The position numbers and the translations under genes were made by a program. The notes below the pieces were generated by a model. It was not told the origin of the DNA. It ran no database searches and was given only the letters and a program-made list of their open reading frames with translations. A stretch of 64,000 nucleotides of DNA from Plazaster borealis (Eukaryota > Echinodermata > Asteroidea > Forcipulatida > Labidiasteridae): contig CM037473.1 in assembly GCA_021014325.1 (NCBI GenBank), forward strand, positions 5,829,501 through 5,893,500, in the 5' to 3' direction. Below are positions 54,711 through 64,000 of the stretch, piece after piece. Position 1 is the first letter of the stretch; the number at the start of each line of letters is the position of its first letter.

Positions 54711-55924
54711 AAGTAACCGTTAAGTTATGTTTCCATTGCAATGTGAACGTTCATGACTGGGAACAAAGAGACAAACATTTCATTGAAACTAAACAATCGA
54801 CAATGTTTGCCTTGTTTCATTTATTTATTCATTTATTTGTTTGTTCTTAAAAGGACTAAGTACCATGTACCCGGGGTTTTGTATGCACTGCATAATTATT
54901 ATGTCTACATGAAGACATGCAAACATGCGTACAAGTCTAGCAGTCAAATACTTAAAAGCATTATTTACTTCAATGTTTCCAAGGTAAAGGTAGCGTCATA
55001 ATATAATTTTCAACATTTCTCATGCATATGCAACATGACATGTTTATTCATACTTAAAAGGTAATTATACGACTTATAATGTACACTATAAACAACCTTC
55101 TACAGGTAAACAATAAATATTTGTACACACTAGATATCAATCGTGGCATTTCATCCGAGGGTGAAAAAGTTATAGCATCAAAAGAGGGAAAATAGGTAGT
55201 AAAACCATCAGCAATTTTCAGTCGAGTCTTTTTTTTCCTGGCTAAAAATAAAATAAAAAAATTGTTAGCCAAAAGGCACTTTGATAGAGTCTTCCCTTAT
55301 TACTAAGCTACATACTGACATGCGCAGCAGGACCGAGTCGTGACAACGCCAAATGAGAGGCTTTGGAACACTAGGTGGCAGCAGACATACCAAGTCAATG
55401 TCCATAGACTACTTCGCAAAATACTCCGTGCGTAGCCATGGAATGAGGTGCATGCTGGTCTAGTTGGCGACTAAAATGTGTCACTATACTATACCAGCAT
55501 GCACCTCTTCCTACGGCAAATGAGCACGTACCGAGTATTTGCGAAAAAGTCTATTGTTTACGTCGTATAGTTCTGAGCATGCGCTCATCTTCGACACCAA
55601 ATCCCCAGTAAACCGTCCAATGACCTAACTCTACAATTTGGGGATATGCTGTCAGTATTTATGTCAATGGTAACAGTAGCTTCCTTTTAACCTAACAAAA
55701 ATGCAACCCTGTTTTAATGCATGAGACAAAACTTCCCTGGTCCCCTGTAGCTAGATACAAGCCTACCACTGGTAAACCGACCTGTCTTCAGACGCACTGT
55801 CGATATAAAAATATTTTGTCAATGAAAACATTTGCACAGCATTGTCCGCCCCCTGTCATCTCGACCAAACCGATTGTCTCCCGCCCCCATCATGCTATAT
55901 CGGAACGATCAAGTCCTTCATTCG

Positions 55925-56053
55925 TCAACATTTCTTATCCAAGACAATCCTGCCGTCCTTATCTTTGACTCGGATCCTGCCCGAGGAGTATCTTGTCTCC
56001 TGGCGGCCGTCTGGGTAGACCGTCTTCGCCGTACCGTCAGGATACTCTCGTCT
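55925..56053 (-). CDS. CENPJ: CENPJ terminal exon
   Basis: Acceptor GTTTCAG, phase 0. Encodes [39 protein letters not shown] and a TGA stop at 55925-55927. Confidence 0.93.
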   Translation of the reverse strand, partial: RREYPDGTAKTVYPDGRQETRYSSGRIRVKDKDGRIVLDKKC

Positions 56054-59000
56054 CTGAAACAACAACACACGATAACAAAAATAGCTGTCATATGACTGGT
56101 ACACACAAAAAACAAAACTAAAAAGGAAATTGATAAAGCTTCCGGAAATACGTCACACCATGAAGCACTTGAATATTACTTTTTGTTTTACCCTACATCA
56201 CCTAGCCTATGTGTGGAAATCACTGTACACTCGATGCTCCCCCCCCCCGAGTCCAATGGACAATAATCCACAGGCATACTACTCGGGTGGGATTTTAACC
56301 CACGACCCCCACCATTCTAGAGCAGATATCTTACCACTCGACAGCCGAGCCTGCCCGGTGACAAGAGGCCAGATCGAATCTCATAAATTATATCAGAAGC
56401 GGGTATCAAACATTGGTGTATAGGGTAAAACAAAACACAAATAATATTCGGTATCCCCTGATGTAATTTATTACATCCATTTAATTAAATGAAGCACTTG
56501 ATTTGAAAGCTAAAGACTATAGGCGTGTTTAAGGGTCAATTATAGTAAAGTGTTGTACAAGTATTATTGTACAAAGGTCTAGGCCTACAAACAACTTATC
56601 GACTGCTTCAAGTGCTAAAACTACAACTCCCAAGGTGATCTTCGGAACGTTCTATTTTTCCCGAGGGGAATATTTGTATATTAAATAGTAAAGAATTTAG
56701 CACACAGATATTGACTGCTTCGTTTGCCTCGGGGAAAAAAGAACGTAGTGCCGTGATCACCAACAGAGTCGTATATAGTTTTAACCATAGCACGAGTAAA
56801 AACAGTCAACATTTGTTTTATAACACCCAACCTCATATATATATATATATACATTGTTCCTTAACGACTAGGTACCAATAAGTGGCTGTTGCTACGGGTA
56901 TAGCACAATGGTTGCTATGGGTGTAGTACAATGGTTGCCAAGGGTGAAGTATTTTGGTTGCTATGTGACAGTACATTGGTTGCTATGGGTATAGTACATT
57001 GGTTGCTATTGGTGTAGTACATTGGTTGATACGAGTATAGCGCGTCGCGCGACTTTCTAGTAAAAACATGACAATTCATGTAACGCGCACTAAAACCTGT
57101 CAAAGGGCAAAATCTTTTAAGGGGGTATCGCAAAGCAGTATAGTAAAGTATAACAGAAGTCGACTGCTTGGATGTGGAACTTCACTTTAAGATGAGTTTC
57201 CTGCAAGTAAGAGAGTAAAGTGTATTCTTATGATAAGCCGTGATTTATCACTCATTCCAAGACAAAGTACATATTTGGCAATTATCGGAAACAAACTTGG
57301 ATAGTTTCAATCTGAAAGCTGAGTGATCATAAAGTTTATATCGGTACCATTCCTCCAGAGAAATATTACCGTATGTATAAAATGCAATACTCTCAAGTCG
57401 AAAATACGTGCATAGCATTTAAAGGCAGGGTGTACTTTTGGTAATTGCTCCACAAGTGACCATAACAACTTATTTGGTAAAGAGCACCGGGGAGGTGTTG
57501 GTATTATAAAACATTGTTAGAAACGACCCCCTTTGAAGTAACGTAGTTTTAGAGAAAGAGGTAATCTGAGAAAGGCTTCAGGCATGAAGCCTTTCTCAGG
57601 CATCTGAAAGAACACATGTCTATGAAACAATGGCGTTTTTTCTGTCATTATTTCCTAGCAACTTCGATGACCAATTGAGCCCAACTTTTCCACAGGTTTG
57701 TTATTTTATGCATATGTTGGGATACACCAAGTGAGGATACTAGTCGTTGACAATCACCAAGAGTATACCATGCCTTTAAAGACCATTTTAAGATCTTCAA
57801 ATCACCGTTATTACGATTGCTGCAAAAGGTATCATCTATTTAAAATATCTTTCCTCAATCAAGTACGACTTGGACATTGTTTTTGTTGTGTTTAATTCCC
57901 GAAAAATAAGTAAATAAATGATATAAAATAAAATATTGTTTGTGATTTAATAATGAGTGAGTTTTTTTCCGTCGTTGGCTGCGCTATTTCGTGGTTCTCA
58001 GCAGAGCTGTGCTGAGAGAGTTGCGGCATGGAGGGACCAGTTTTATTTGGTCACCCGGTTGCTGGACGCCATTTTCTGTCCAAATGCAGAACAACCATGT
58101 GCAGACTGGTCTGGCACCATGTAAGCGCACTTGCATTAGTCGCAACTCTCTCACTACACAGCTCTGGTTATAAGGCACATAGAAAAACTCAATTATTACA
58201 AAGATCAAAGAACGGGGCCTATATTTTTTTCGATCAAAGTTCAACAATATTACTAGGAGGAAAACCATAATACTAACATTTAAATAACTTGACAAAGCAT
58301 AAAAACAAGATTCAACAGTCAATTCAGCATGAGGGATTTTGTTCACAGGTCATTGAAGTAAAAATTTCTTAGGAATATATTTTGAGCTACTTTCTAATCT
58401 CCTTACGTGTATGAAAACTGATTTACATCCATATTTGGTTAATTTCATTGGAAATTGATTTTCTGTAAACATTAAAATTTCCTCTCTTATCTGGACAACT
58501 GAGGGCGCTGTCGCAGTGATGCCTTTTCAGGGAAGACACTTGTTTTATTTCTTTGGAACAAATGAAATTGTGAAACCCTAAATTTGCTTGTTAAACGAAT
58601 TTTTGAGAGAAACGTTTGCACTTTGGCATACTGCCATGAACTTACAAAGAAAAGGAAATTTACGACAGCGAAATAGCCTAAATTCTGTTGACTTTTTGTG
58701 CATAAACTAATTGCAACATTGTGTTTTCTACCTGACATGACATCACACTTTTGCTCATGAATATGGAAATTTGCATTAGCAAAATAATACAAAAAAGCAC
58801 CAAAATGCCCTCAAAAATGGCAAAACGAGAATTGAAAATAAGGTGAAATGGGACACAAAGGTGCATCTCCAAGGGATGCATTAAAACAAATTACATTTCA
58901 TGGACCCTTTAAGAACCAGACGGTTTGAAAATACCAAAAATGCTGTCTTCAAGTGAACAACATTGTAACAACTCCTGAGTATTACTCAAGACGATGATTC

Positions 59001-62000
59001 TCTTACTCATTTATCAATGTTGCTTCTTGTTTTGACAGATTGCCGCTGATTCCTTATTGACATAAGCTACTTCATGTTGACGTTATCTTGTCACTTATTA
59101 ACGAAATACAATGGACTAATTTGATTAACTCGTTAGGGCTTTACAAACAAGCTAACATGTGTACAGGTACGAGGTGCTTTTCTCCAAACAGCACCTGACG
59201 GGGTTTTGATTTAGGGTTACGCTTTCTGTTTAATGAAGCCGCAGGTGCGGATTCAGGGGGAGGGGGGAGGGGGGGGTCCAGACCCATCCCTGCTCTCGAC
59301 GATTTTTGCATTTTTATATGTGTTTTCTACTATTTTGTTTTCCTTTTGTAAAACTCTTCTGTATCGTGTTGAGGGATATGCTAATTATTTCCATATTATT
59401 GCCCGTTTGCGTCGTACCTATAATCATTGCGACCATCAGTTACTTGTTCGGCTCCCCGCCCCATCTATTTTCTTGTTGACCCCTCCCTGCTGGTAAAGCG
59501 AATGTGGATCTGAGTCGGTACACCAAGGGCTCAGCATGGCAGAGAGGTCTGCGTTCTATCGAGTGCTTTCTAGTGATTGTCCGAGTCCTCATGGTCTGTG
59601 TAGCATTAGTGACAACAGAATTGTGCTTTTTGCTATTAACTTAGGTTTCCCAGCAACTGCCGGGAATGACTTGTACCTGAGAAGTTTTCTTTTGATTGTA
59701 GACGTTTCCATTAACCTTTTCTCTTCATTAAAGTCTCCTAAATGCCACGGTAAAGGTCACTAGAAACTGTAGGCAGACAACAACCTGGCTCTGATTTAAG
59801 AGGGTGTTACAACTAGAGGCTATTTAATCACAGGCCTTTTTCTGATGTTTCCAGAAATCGGAAATCAGACTAAAGTAGGAAAAATATGCCTGAATTAAGT
59901 GAATACCCAAAAAAAAAATTGTTTGTTTGTTTGTTTGTTTGATTTTGTAAGGGATTTTGTGCACAACTACATCAGGAATATTTCGATTGCAGCTGTCAAA
60001 ATAAGCAACGGGAATTAGTAGGGTTGTAATACTATTTTATTGACAATATTTCTGTCGTAATGTCTATCTGTAAAATTTGTACTTGTATGTACTTTTTAAC
60101 AGTGAGCTCTCAGATTGAAACTTAAAAACTTTTTCAATCCCCTAAAAGGCAAAACCAAATCACCAGGTTTGCATCTCAGCCCATAATCATACATCGCTAT
60201 AGAAAACATATAAATATAAATTAGCAGGGAACCAATGGGGGACTTTTGGGACGCTAGGTGGCAGCAGACTTACCAGGTAAATCCATTGTTCTCGGTATTG
60301 TGCGCATGCTCAGAACTACGTGGCGTGTCGTGGCCGAGCGGATAAGAACACCGAACTCAAGCTCTGGTGTTTCTGATCAGCAGAGTGTGGGTTCGAATCC
60401 CAGTCGTGACACTTGTGTCCTTAAGCAAGACACTTAACCACATGCTTCGTCCTTCGGATGGGACGTTAAGCCGTAGGTCCCGTGTGTTGTGTAATGCACG
60501 TAAAAGAACCCAGTGCACTTATCGAAAAGAGAAGGGGTTCGCCCCGGTGTTCCTGGTTTGATCGGCAGCATATTGCGCCACAGCACCTTGTAAACCATTA
60601 CATGGTGCTATGTAGAGGACTTGGTCTCATACTTCAAAAACGTAGCTCCTAAATACCTTGCAGGAAAATAATGAACGTTAAAAGCGCCTTGAGCGTCACT
60701 GAGTGACGGATATGTGCGCTATATAAGAAGCCACTATTATTATTTATTATTTACTACGTAAACAATGGATATTTACCTGAGTGGTAAGTCTGCTGCCACC
60801 TAGCGTTCTAAAGTCTCCCATTACAATCACTATACATTTACATGGCATTTTGGCTGGTAAGTGTAGCAAGTTTTTGCTGAGCCATATTTTGTTTCTGGGC
60901 TTAGCAGACTGTTTGCTTTAAAGCAGTTATAAATCCCTTGGTCCCATTTCGTATCAATAAGCTGCCCCTTTAGGTATGTGTAATCAATGTGGAAAATTGA
61001 TATCAAAGATAATGTTTTAAAATCCTACAGTTCCTGCTAAAGTGTGCCACATTAAAATATGATAAACTTTTAATGCACACTGTGATGTAAGCACATTTCA
61101 AATAACACAACGAGGTAGGTGCTGTGGCCAAATAATAACAAACCAATAAAACTAATGAAAAGTCAAAAGACATTATGAAAGAAAGAGAATAAATGGCAAA
61201 ATGGCAAACACAAAAATGGAATTAAAATGTACTGTCAACAGATAAAATGGGTTTTATCAAAAAAATAACAGCATATTGCCCTGATGGCCGCAGGTCCAGT
61301 ATGATATTCAGATATGCAACTTTGTATTGCAAAAACAGAGGACAAAAACAACCACACTTAAAGGCATCGTACACGTTTCGTAATTGTCAAAGACCAGTGT
61401 TCTCATTTGATGTATCCCAACATTTGCATAAAATAACAAGCCTGTGAAAATTTGGGCTCAATTGGTCATCGAAGTTGCAAGAAAATGAACAAATTTGTGT
61501 GCTTTCAGATAGGAATAAAAACTTCTTGCAAGAGGTTTTTATTATTTTAGTGAGAAATTACCTTTTTTCTCAAAAACTACGTTACTTCAGAGGGAGTCGT
61601 TTCTCACAATGTTTCATACTATCAACAGCTCTCTGTTGCTCGTTACCAAGTAAGTTTTTATGCTAATATATATTTTGAGTAATTACCAAATGTGTACAGT
61701 GCCTTTAAAGGGGCACATTGCCTTCAAATCTCTGAAAATGTTGCTATTTGGAATTGCCCTTTGTCCTTTTTTAAGAGTTGTTCATGCACTCAAACAACTA
61801 CAGTGTGCTGGAAATGCAGCAAGCAAAAAAGAAATGGTCCGCCACTCTGCGGAGTAAACAAAATTGGTTCCACATAACAGCAGACCATGTGCTGTCAAGA
61901 AATTACCCAAAAACCACACAATTTCAAGGGATATTGATGTGCATTATTATATTGTACTTTTAAAATATCTTTCCAACCATATTCTTTCAATAGCCCAAAG

Positions 62001-63986
62001 CGCCTAATCCGAAGGCAATGTGCCCCTTTAAATTTGTACGGTATTTTTTTAGTCTTCTATGGCACTATTATTTTAAAGAACAACAAAAAGAAAGAAGAAA
62101 TTAGCTGAAAAGTTGCGTTACCTGAATTTAATTAAATGTATATTTTTTTAAAAGAGAGATCGCCTAACATCACAAGTCCGGACGGCCACTTCAAGGTGAG
62201 GGCTACACTTAACTGATTTGGGCTATCGACCCAATCAACTGCCACCAGGGGCACGACGCCACCTACTTTGGAGCTGAAACAGGGTTACCCCCTTAACAGT
62301 CCGTAAGGATGTAGGCATGGGTATCATCCACTAGGAGCCTGGCTGGTAGAGCGGAATGCATTACCTTCCCAACTTTTTACAAAGCAATTATGGTTAAGTG
62401 CCTTGCTCAAGGGCACAAGTGTCATGACCAGGATTTGAACCCACACTCTGATGCTGACATCATCAGAGCTTGGGTCCGGTAAACTAAACCGCTCGGCCAC
62501 AAGTATTTTTGTTTATGGTGAACTTACCTTAAACTGGGCAGTATGTACTTCCCTTTGGCCGTTGGGGAACTCCATTGTTCTCTCTCCGTTGTTGTCGACT
62601 CGTAGTACCGTCCCATCCGGGAAGATGCTTTCCTCGTTGCCATTAGGGAACAGATATTTAATGGTCTGATCGGGGAACGTTATCTCTTTCGTTCCATTGG
62701 GATAGTGCTTCTCAGTTTGATTGCTGGAAAAACAAAAGTAATTGATAAGGTTTAGTTTTTCGAATTATCATTAAAAAATGTTTTCAGATATTGTGACAAC
62801 AATAATTAGACAGTTGAAATTGCGCCCTTCATATAACATGATCACAAGCACTTAACACCATGAAAAGACACAAAATTTATCGCAGTAATTACTCAAAACA
62901 AAGGCCCTACCCCTGCTTGCATCAGCAAGAGACAGATGCCCCTAACCCTACAAAGGTAACTTACTAACTGGCCTGGCGACCAAAGTGAAATAAACCAAAC
63001 AAAACTAAATATGGTCATAAATAATATTATCGGTCATTTACATGTATATGAACCTTTGCCACAGGATTCAAAGCACTCATTATGTTTTAAGACAGGCATG
63101 CCAAGTTTTTTAAACTATGATACCCATTTATGGAGCACCTCGTATGGTTTTACAAGGTGATACGTAAAATAGTTTGTCATTTAAAGGCACTGAACACGTT
63201 TGGTAATTGTCAAAGACCAGTGTTCTCACTTGGTGTATCCCAACATTATGCATAAAATAACAAGCCTGTGAAAATTTGGGCTCAATTAGTCATCGAAGTT
63301 GCAAGAAAATGATGAAAGAAAAAACACCCTTGTTGTACAAATTTGTGTGCTTTCAGATAGGAATAAAAACTTCTTGCTAGAAGTCTTTTATTATTTTAAT
63401 GAGAAATTACCTCTTTCTCAAAAACTACGATTCTTCAGAGAGAGTCGTTTCCTACAATGTTTTATACTATCAACAGCTCTCTGTTGCTCGTTACCAAGTC
63501 ATTTTTTATGCTAATATATATTTTGAGTAATTACCAAACGTGTACAGTGCCTTTAAACCAGAAAGAACTGTGCCAACCCCTTCTCTTAACGATAAGTGTA
63601 ACAGGGTTCTTTTACGTGCATTACAAAATACACTGGACCTACAGCTTTAAGTCCTATTTGAAGGACAGAGCAACAATCGTCAAGTGTCTTGCTCAAGGAC
63701 ACAAGTGTCAAGACCACCTCAAGACTTTGTGACCATGCTTGAAACATAATCTTGACAATATTTGTATAATTTGCAGGGAACCAATCACATTATAAACCAA
63801 CCAGCTTTTTAGCTGGTAACCTTGGTCTGCTAAGCAAACATTTATCCGCTAAGCATGTTTGTTCCGTTCTGTAGCTGTCTGAAATAAGTTTCTTGTAGTT
63901 GAGGGAACTTACTTGTTGAACTGTAGGATTTCCAGCCCGTCCGGATACGTGGTGTGAGTAGTCTGCGTTTCAGAGTAGTAATACAT
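55925..63986 (-). CDS. CENPJ: CENPJ/CPAP (SAS-4) centriolar assembly protein, 3' part: last three coding exons
   Basis: Exons on the minus strand 63986-63913, 62723-62528 and 56053-55925 join in frame to 132 residues plus stop. They form the C-terminal TCP10/G-box domain, a row of short glycine-centred beta repeats: [77 protein letters not shown] and [11 protein letters not shown]. In known proteins this domain binds STIL/Ana2 during centriole duplication, at the centrosome. The motifs and their order are characteristic, so the call is firm. The upstream exons with the tubulin-binding and coiled-coil regions lie beyond position 64000. The last intron is about 6.5 kb and full of repeats. Confidence 0.95.
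56885..57035. repeat. Minisatellite, core GGTTGCTATGGGTATAGTAC
   Basis: About six imperfect copies of a 24-25 base unit (ATTGGTTGCTATGGGTATAG). It lies in the last CENPJ intron. Confidence 0.75.
57419..57779. mobile_element. TTAA-flanked MITE (family T1)
   Basis: TTAAAGGCAGGGTGTACTTT at the left, AGAGTATACCATGCCTTTAA at the right. The centre is the hairpin GAGAAAGGCTTCAGGCATGA with its inverted partner. Confidence 0.75.
58002..58166. mobile_element. Short MITE with foldback-type ends
   Basis: CAGAGCTGTGCTGAGAGAGT and TGCG at the left; CGCAACTCTCTCACTACACA and GCTCTG at the right. These are the same termini as the 5.4-kb foldback element, so this is a minimal member of that family. Confidence 0.78.
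60234..60822. mobile_element. Palindromic MITE (family Q) split by a SINE
   Basis: Left half 60234-60321 and right half 60753-60822 match the intact element at 40310-40455 without loss. The insert is the SINE at 60322-60752. Confidence 0.85.
60322..60752 (+). mobile_element. tRNA-derived SINE (family 1), full length, with target duplication
   Basis: Head with GTCGTGGCCGAGCGG (box A) and GGGTTCGAATCCC (box B), a body with GGGACGTTAAGCCGTAGGTC, and a tail GCGCTATATAAGAAGCCACT followed by (ATT)n. It is flanked by ACTACGT at 60315-60321 and 60753-60759. Confidence 0.9.
61358..61708. mobile_element. TTAA-flanked MITE (family T1)
   Basis: TTAAAGGCATCGTACACGTT at the left, GTGTACAGTGCCTTTAA at the right, with the central AACTTCTTGCAAGAGGTTTT hairpin (one mismatch). 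Confidence 0.8.
61705..62031. mobile_element. TTAA-flanked MITE (family T2), sharing a TTAA with the T1 copy
   Basis: TTAAAGGGGCACATTGCCTT and its inverse AAGGCAATGTGCCCCTTTAA. The left TTAA (61705-61708) is also the right TTAA of the T1 copy, so two different families are joined head to tail at one site. Confidence 0.75.
62225..62375 (-). repeat. Inverted partner of the 15540-15680 repeat
   Basis: GATGTAGGCATGGGTATCAT and GGAGCCTGGCTGGTAGAGC correspond to the complement of 15568-15610. Confidence 0.6.
62385..62503 (-). mobile_element. tRNA-derived SINE (family 1), head only
   Basis: AAGTGCCTTGCTCAAGGGCA, box B complement GGATTTGAACCC and CCGCTCGGCCAC. It ends about 25 bases from the CENPJ penultimate exon donor. 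Confidence 0.65.
62528..62723 (-). CDS. CENPJ: CENPJ penultimate exon
   Basis: Acceptor TTTGTTTTTCCAG, donor GTAAGT, phase 2 to 0. Encodes repeated [FY]P[DN]G units from [11 protein letters not shown] to REVHTAQFK. Confidence 0.95.
63181..63556. mobile_element. TTAA-flanked MITE (family T1)
   Basis: TTAAAGGCACTGAACACGTT at the left, CGTGTACAGTGCCTTTAA at the right. The central hairpin is AACTTCTTGCTAGAAGTCTT. Confidence 0.82.
63560..63720 (-). mobile_element. tRNA-derived SINE (family 1), partial
   Basis: ACCCCTTCTCTTAACGATAA, GGGTTCTTTTACGTGCATTA and GTGTCTTGCTCAAGGACACA match the body. The tRNA-like head is cut short after AAGTGTCAAGACC. Confidence 0.65.
63913..63986 (-). CDS. CENPJ: CENPJ antepenultimate exon (G-box start)
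   Basis: Acceptor GGTCTTTCTAG, donor GTAAGT on the minus strand, phase 0 to 2. Encodes [20 protein letters not shown] and LQFN. The Met is internal, not a start. Confidence 0.88.
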
Positions 63987-64000
63987 CTAGAAAGACCAAT

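Larger units (their letters stand above)
49264..55924. other. Intergenic DNA between the GPCR and CENPJ (convergent 3' ends)
   Basis: The two genes face each other here, so both 3' UTRs must lie in it; I see no decisive poly(A) signal. A diverged T1 MITE is at 50091-50480. A 55-60 base tandem repeat (GATATTTC, AACGAGTTCATACCGT) is at 52150-52290. A tRNA-like unit is at 54428-54710 and a diverged family Q element at 55370-55600. 50700-52140 and 52300-53900 show nothing I can name. Confidence 0.5.

Noticed and set aside
59233..59763. ORFs of 75-87 residues near 59233-59763
   Set aside because: Low-complexity start (Gly run from a G tract), no motif, in the middle of the last CENPJ intron.

Overview
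The window is animal nuclear DNA. Genes are split by introns with GT..AG borders, and the spaces between exons are filled with tRNA-derived SINEs, Penelope-like and LINE retroelement debris, and many small inverted-repeat DNA elements (MITEs). Repeat style and the protein families fit an invertebrate deuterostome, most likely an echinoderm such as a sea star. That assignment is inference from general look and was not checked by any search.

The main content is a tandem array of three paralogous genes, all on the + strand: A (2619-13710), B (17900-26958) and C (31220-38707), about 4.2-4.3 kb apart. Most coding exons are under 250 bases and are not obvious as ORFs. I assembled them by splice sites, reading phase and mutual similarity. 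Each gene has six coding exons with the same intron phases (2,1,2,2,1). They encode a signal peptide, two cysteine-rich exons, a transmembrane exon, a tiny juxtamembrane exon and one long cytoplasmic-tail exon full of tyrosine motifs. The spliced products are 471, 486 and 444 residues and every junction stays in frame. The tail of C holds a textbook ITAM spacing, while the tail of A ends in an ITIM-type motif. The array therefore looks like a lineage-specific set of paired immune-type or adhesion receptors with an ectodomain I do not recognise. This is my candidate for the undescribed system.

Right of the array, 41586-49263 (+) is a three-exon class A (rhodopsin-like) GPCR of 641 residues with an altered DRY motif, a run of six cysteines after TM7 and a very long tail. 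From 63986 down to 55925 (-) lie the last three coding exons of the centriole gene CENPJ/CPAP (SAS-4), whose 5' part is outside the window.

The introns and intergenic DNA hold: a composite foldback element of about 5.4 kb enclosing two head-to-head Penelope-like copies (5376-10770); a tandem array of 316-bp units each carrying a tRNA-like gene (19200-20815); a 5'-truncated, frameshifted CR1/L2-type LINE (22187-24090, -); at least ten copies of one TTAA-flanked MITE; several other MITE families; and nested insertions whose target duplications can be read directly. The retroelement ORFs are relics with frameshifts. No CRISPR, operon or prokaryotic feature is present.
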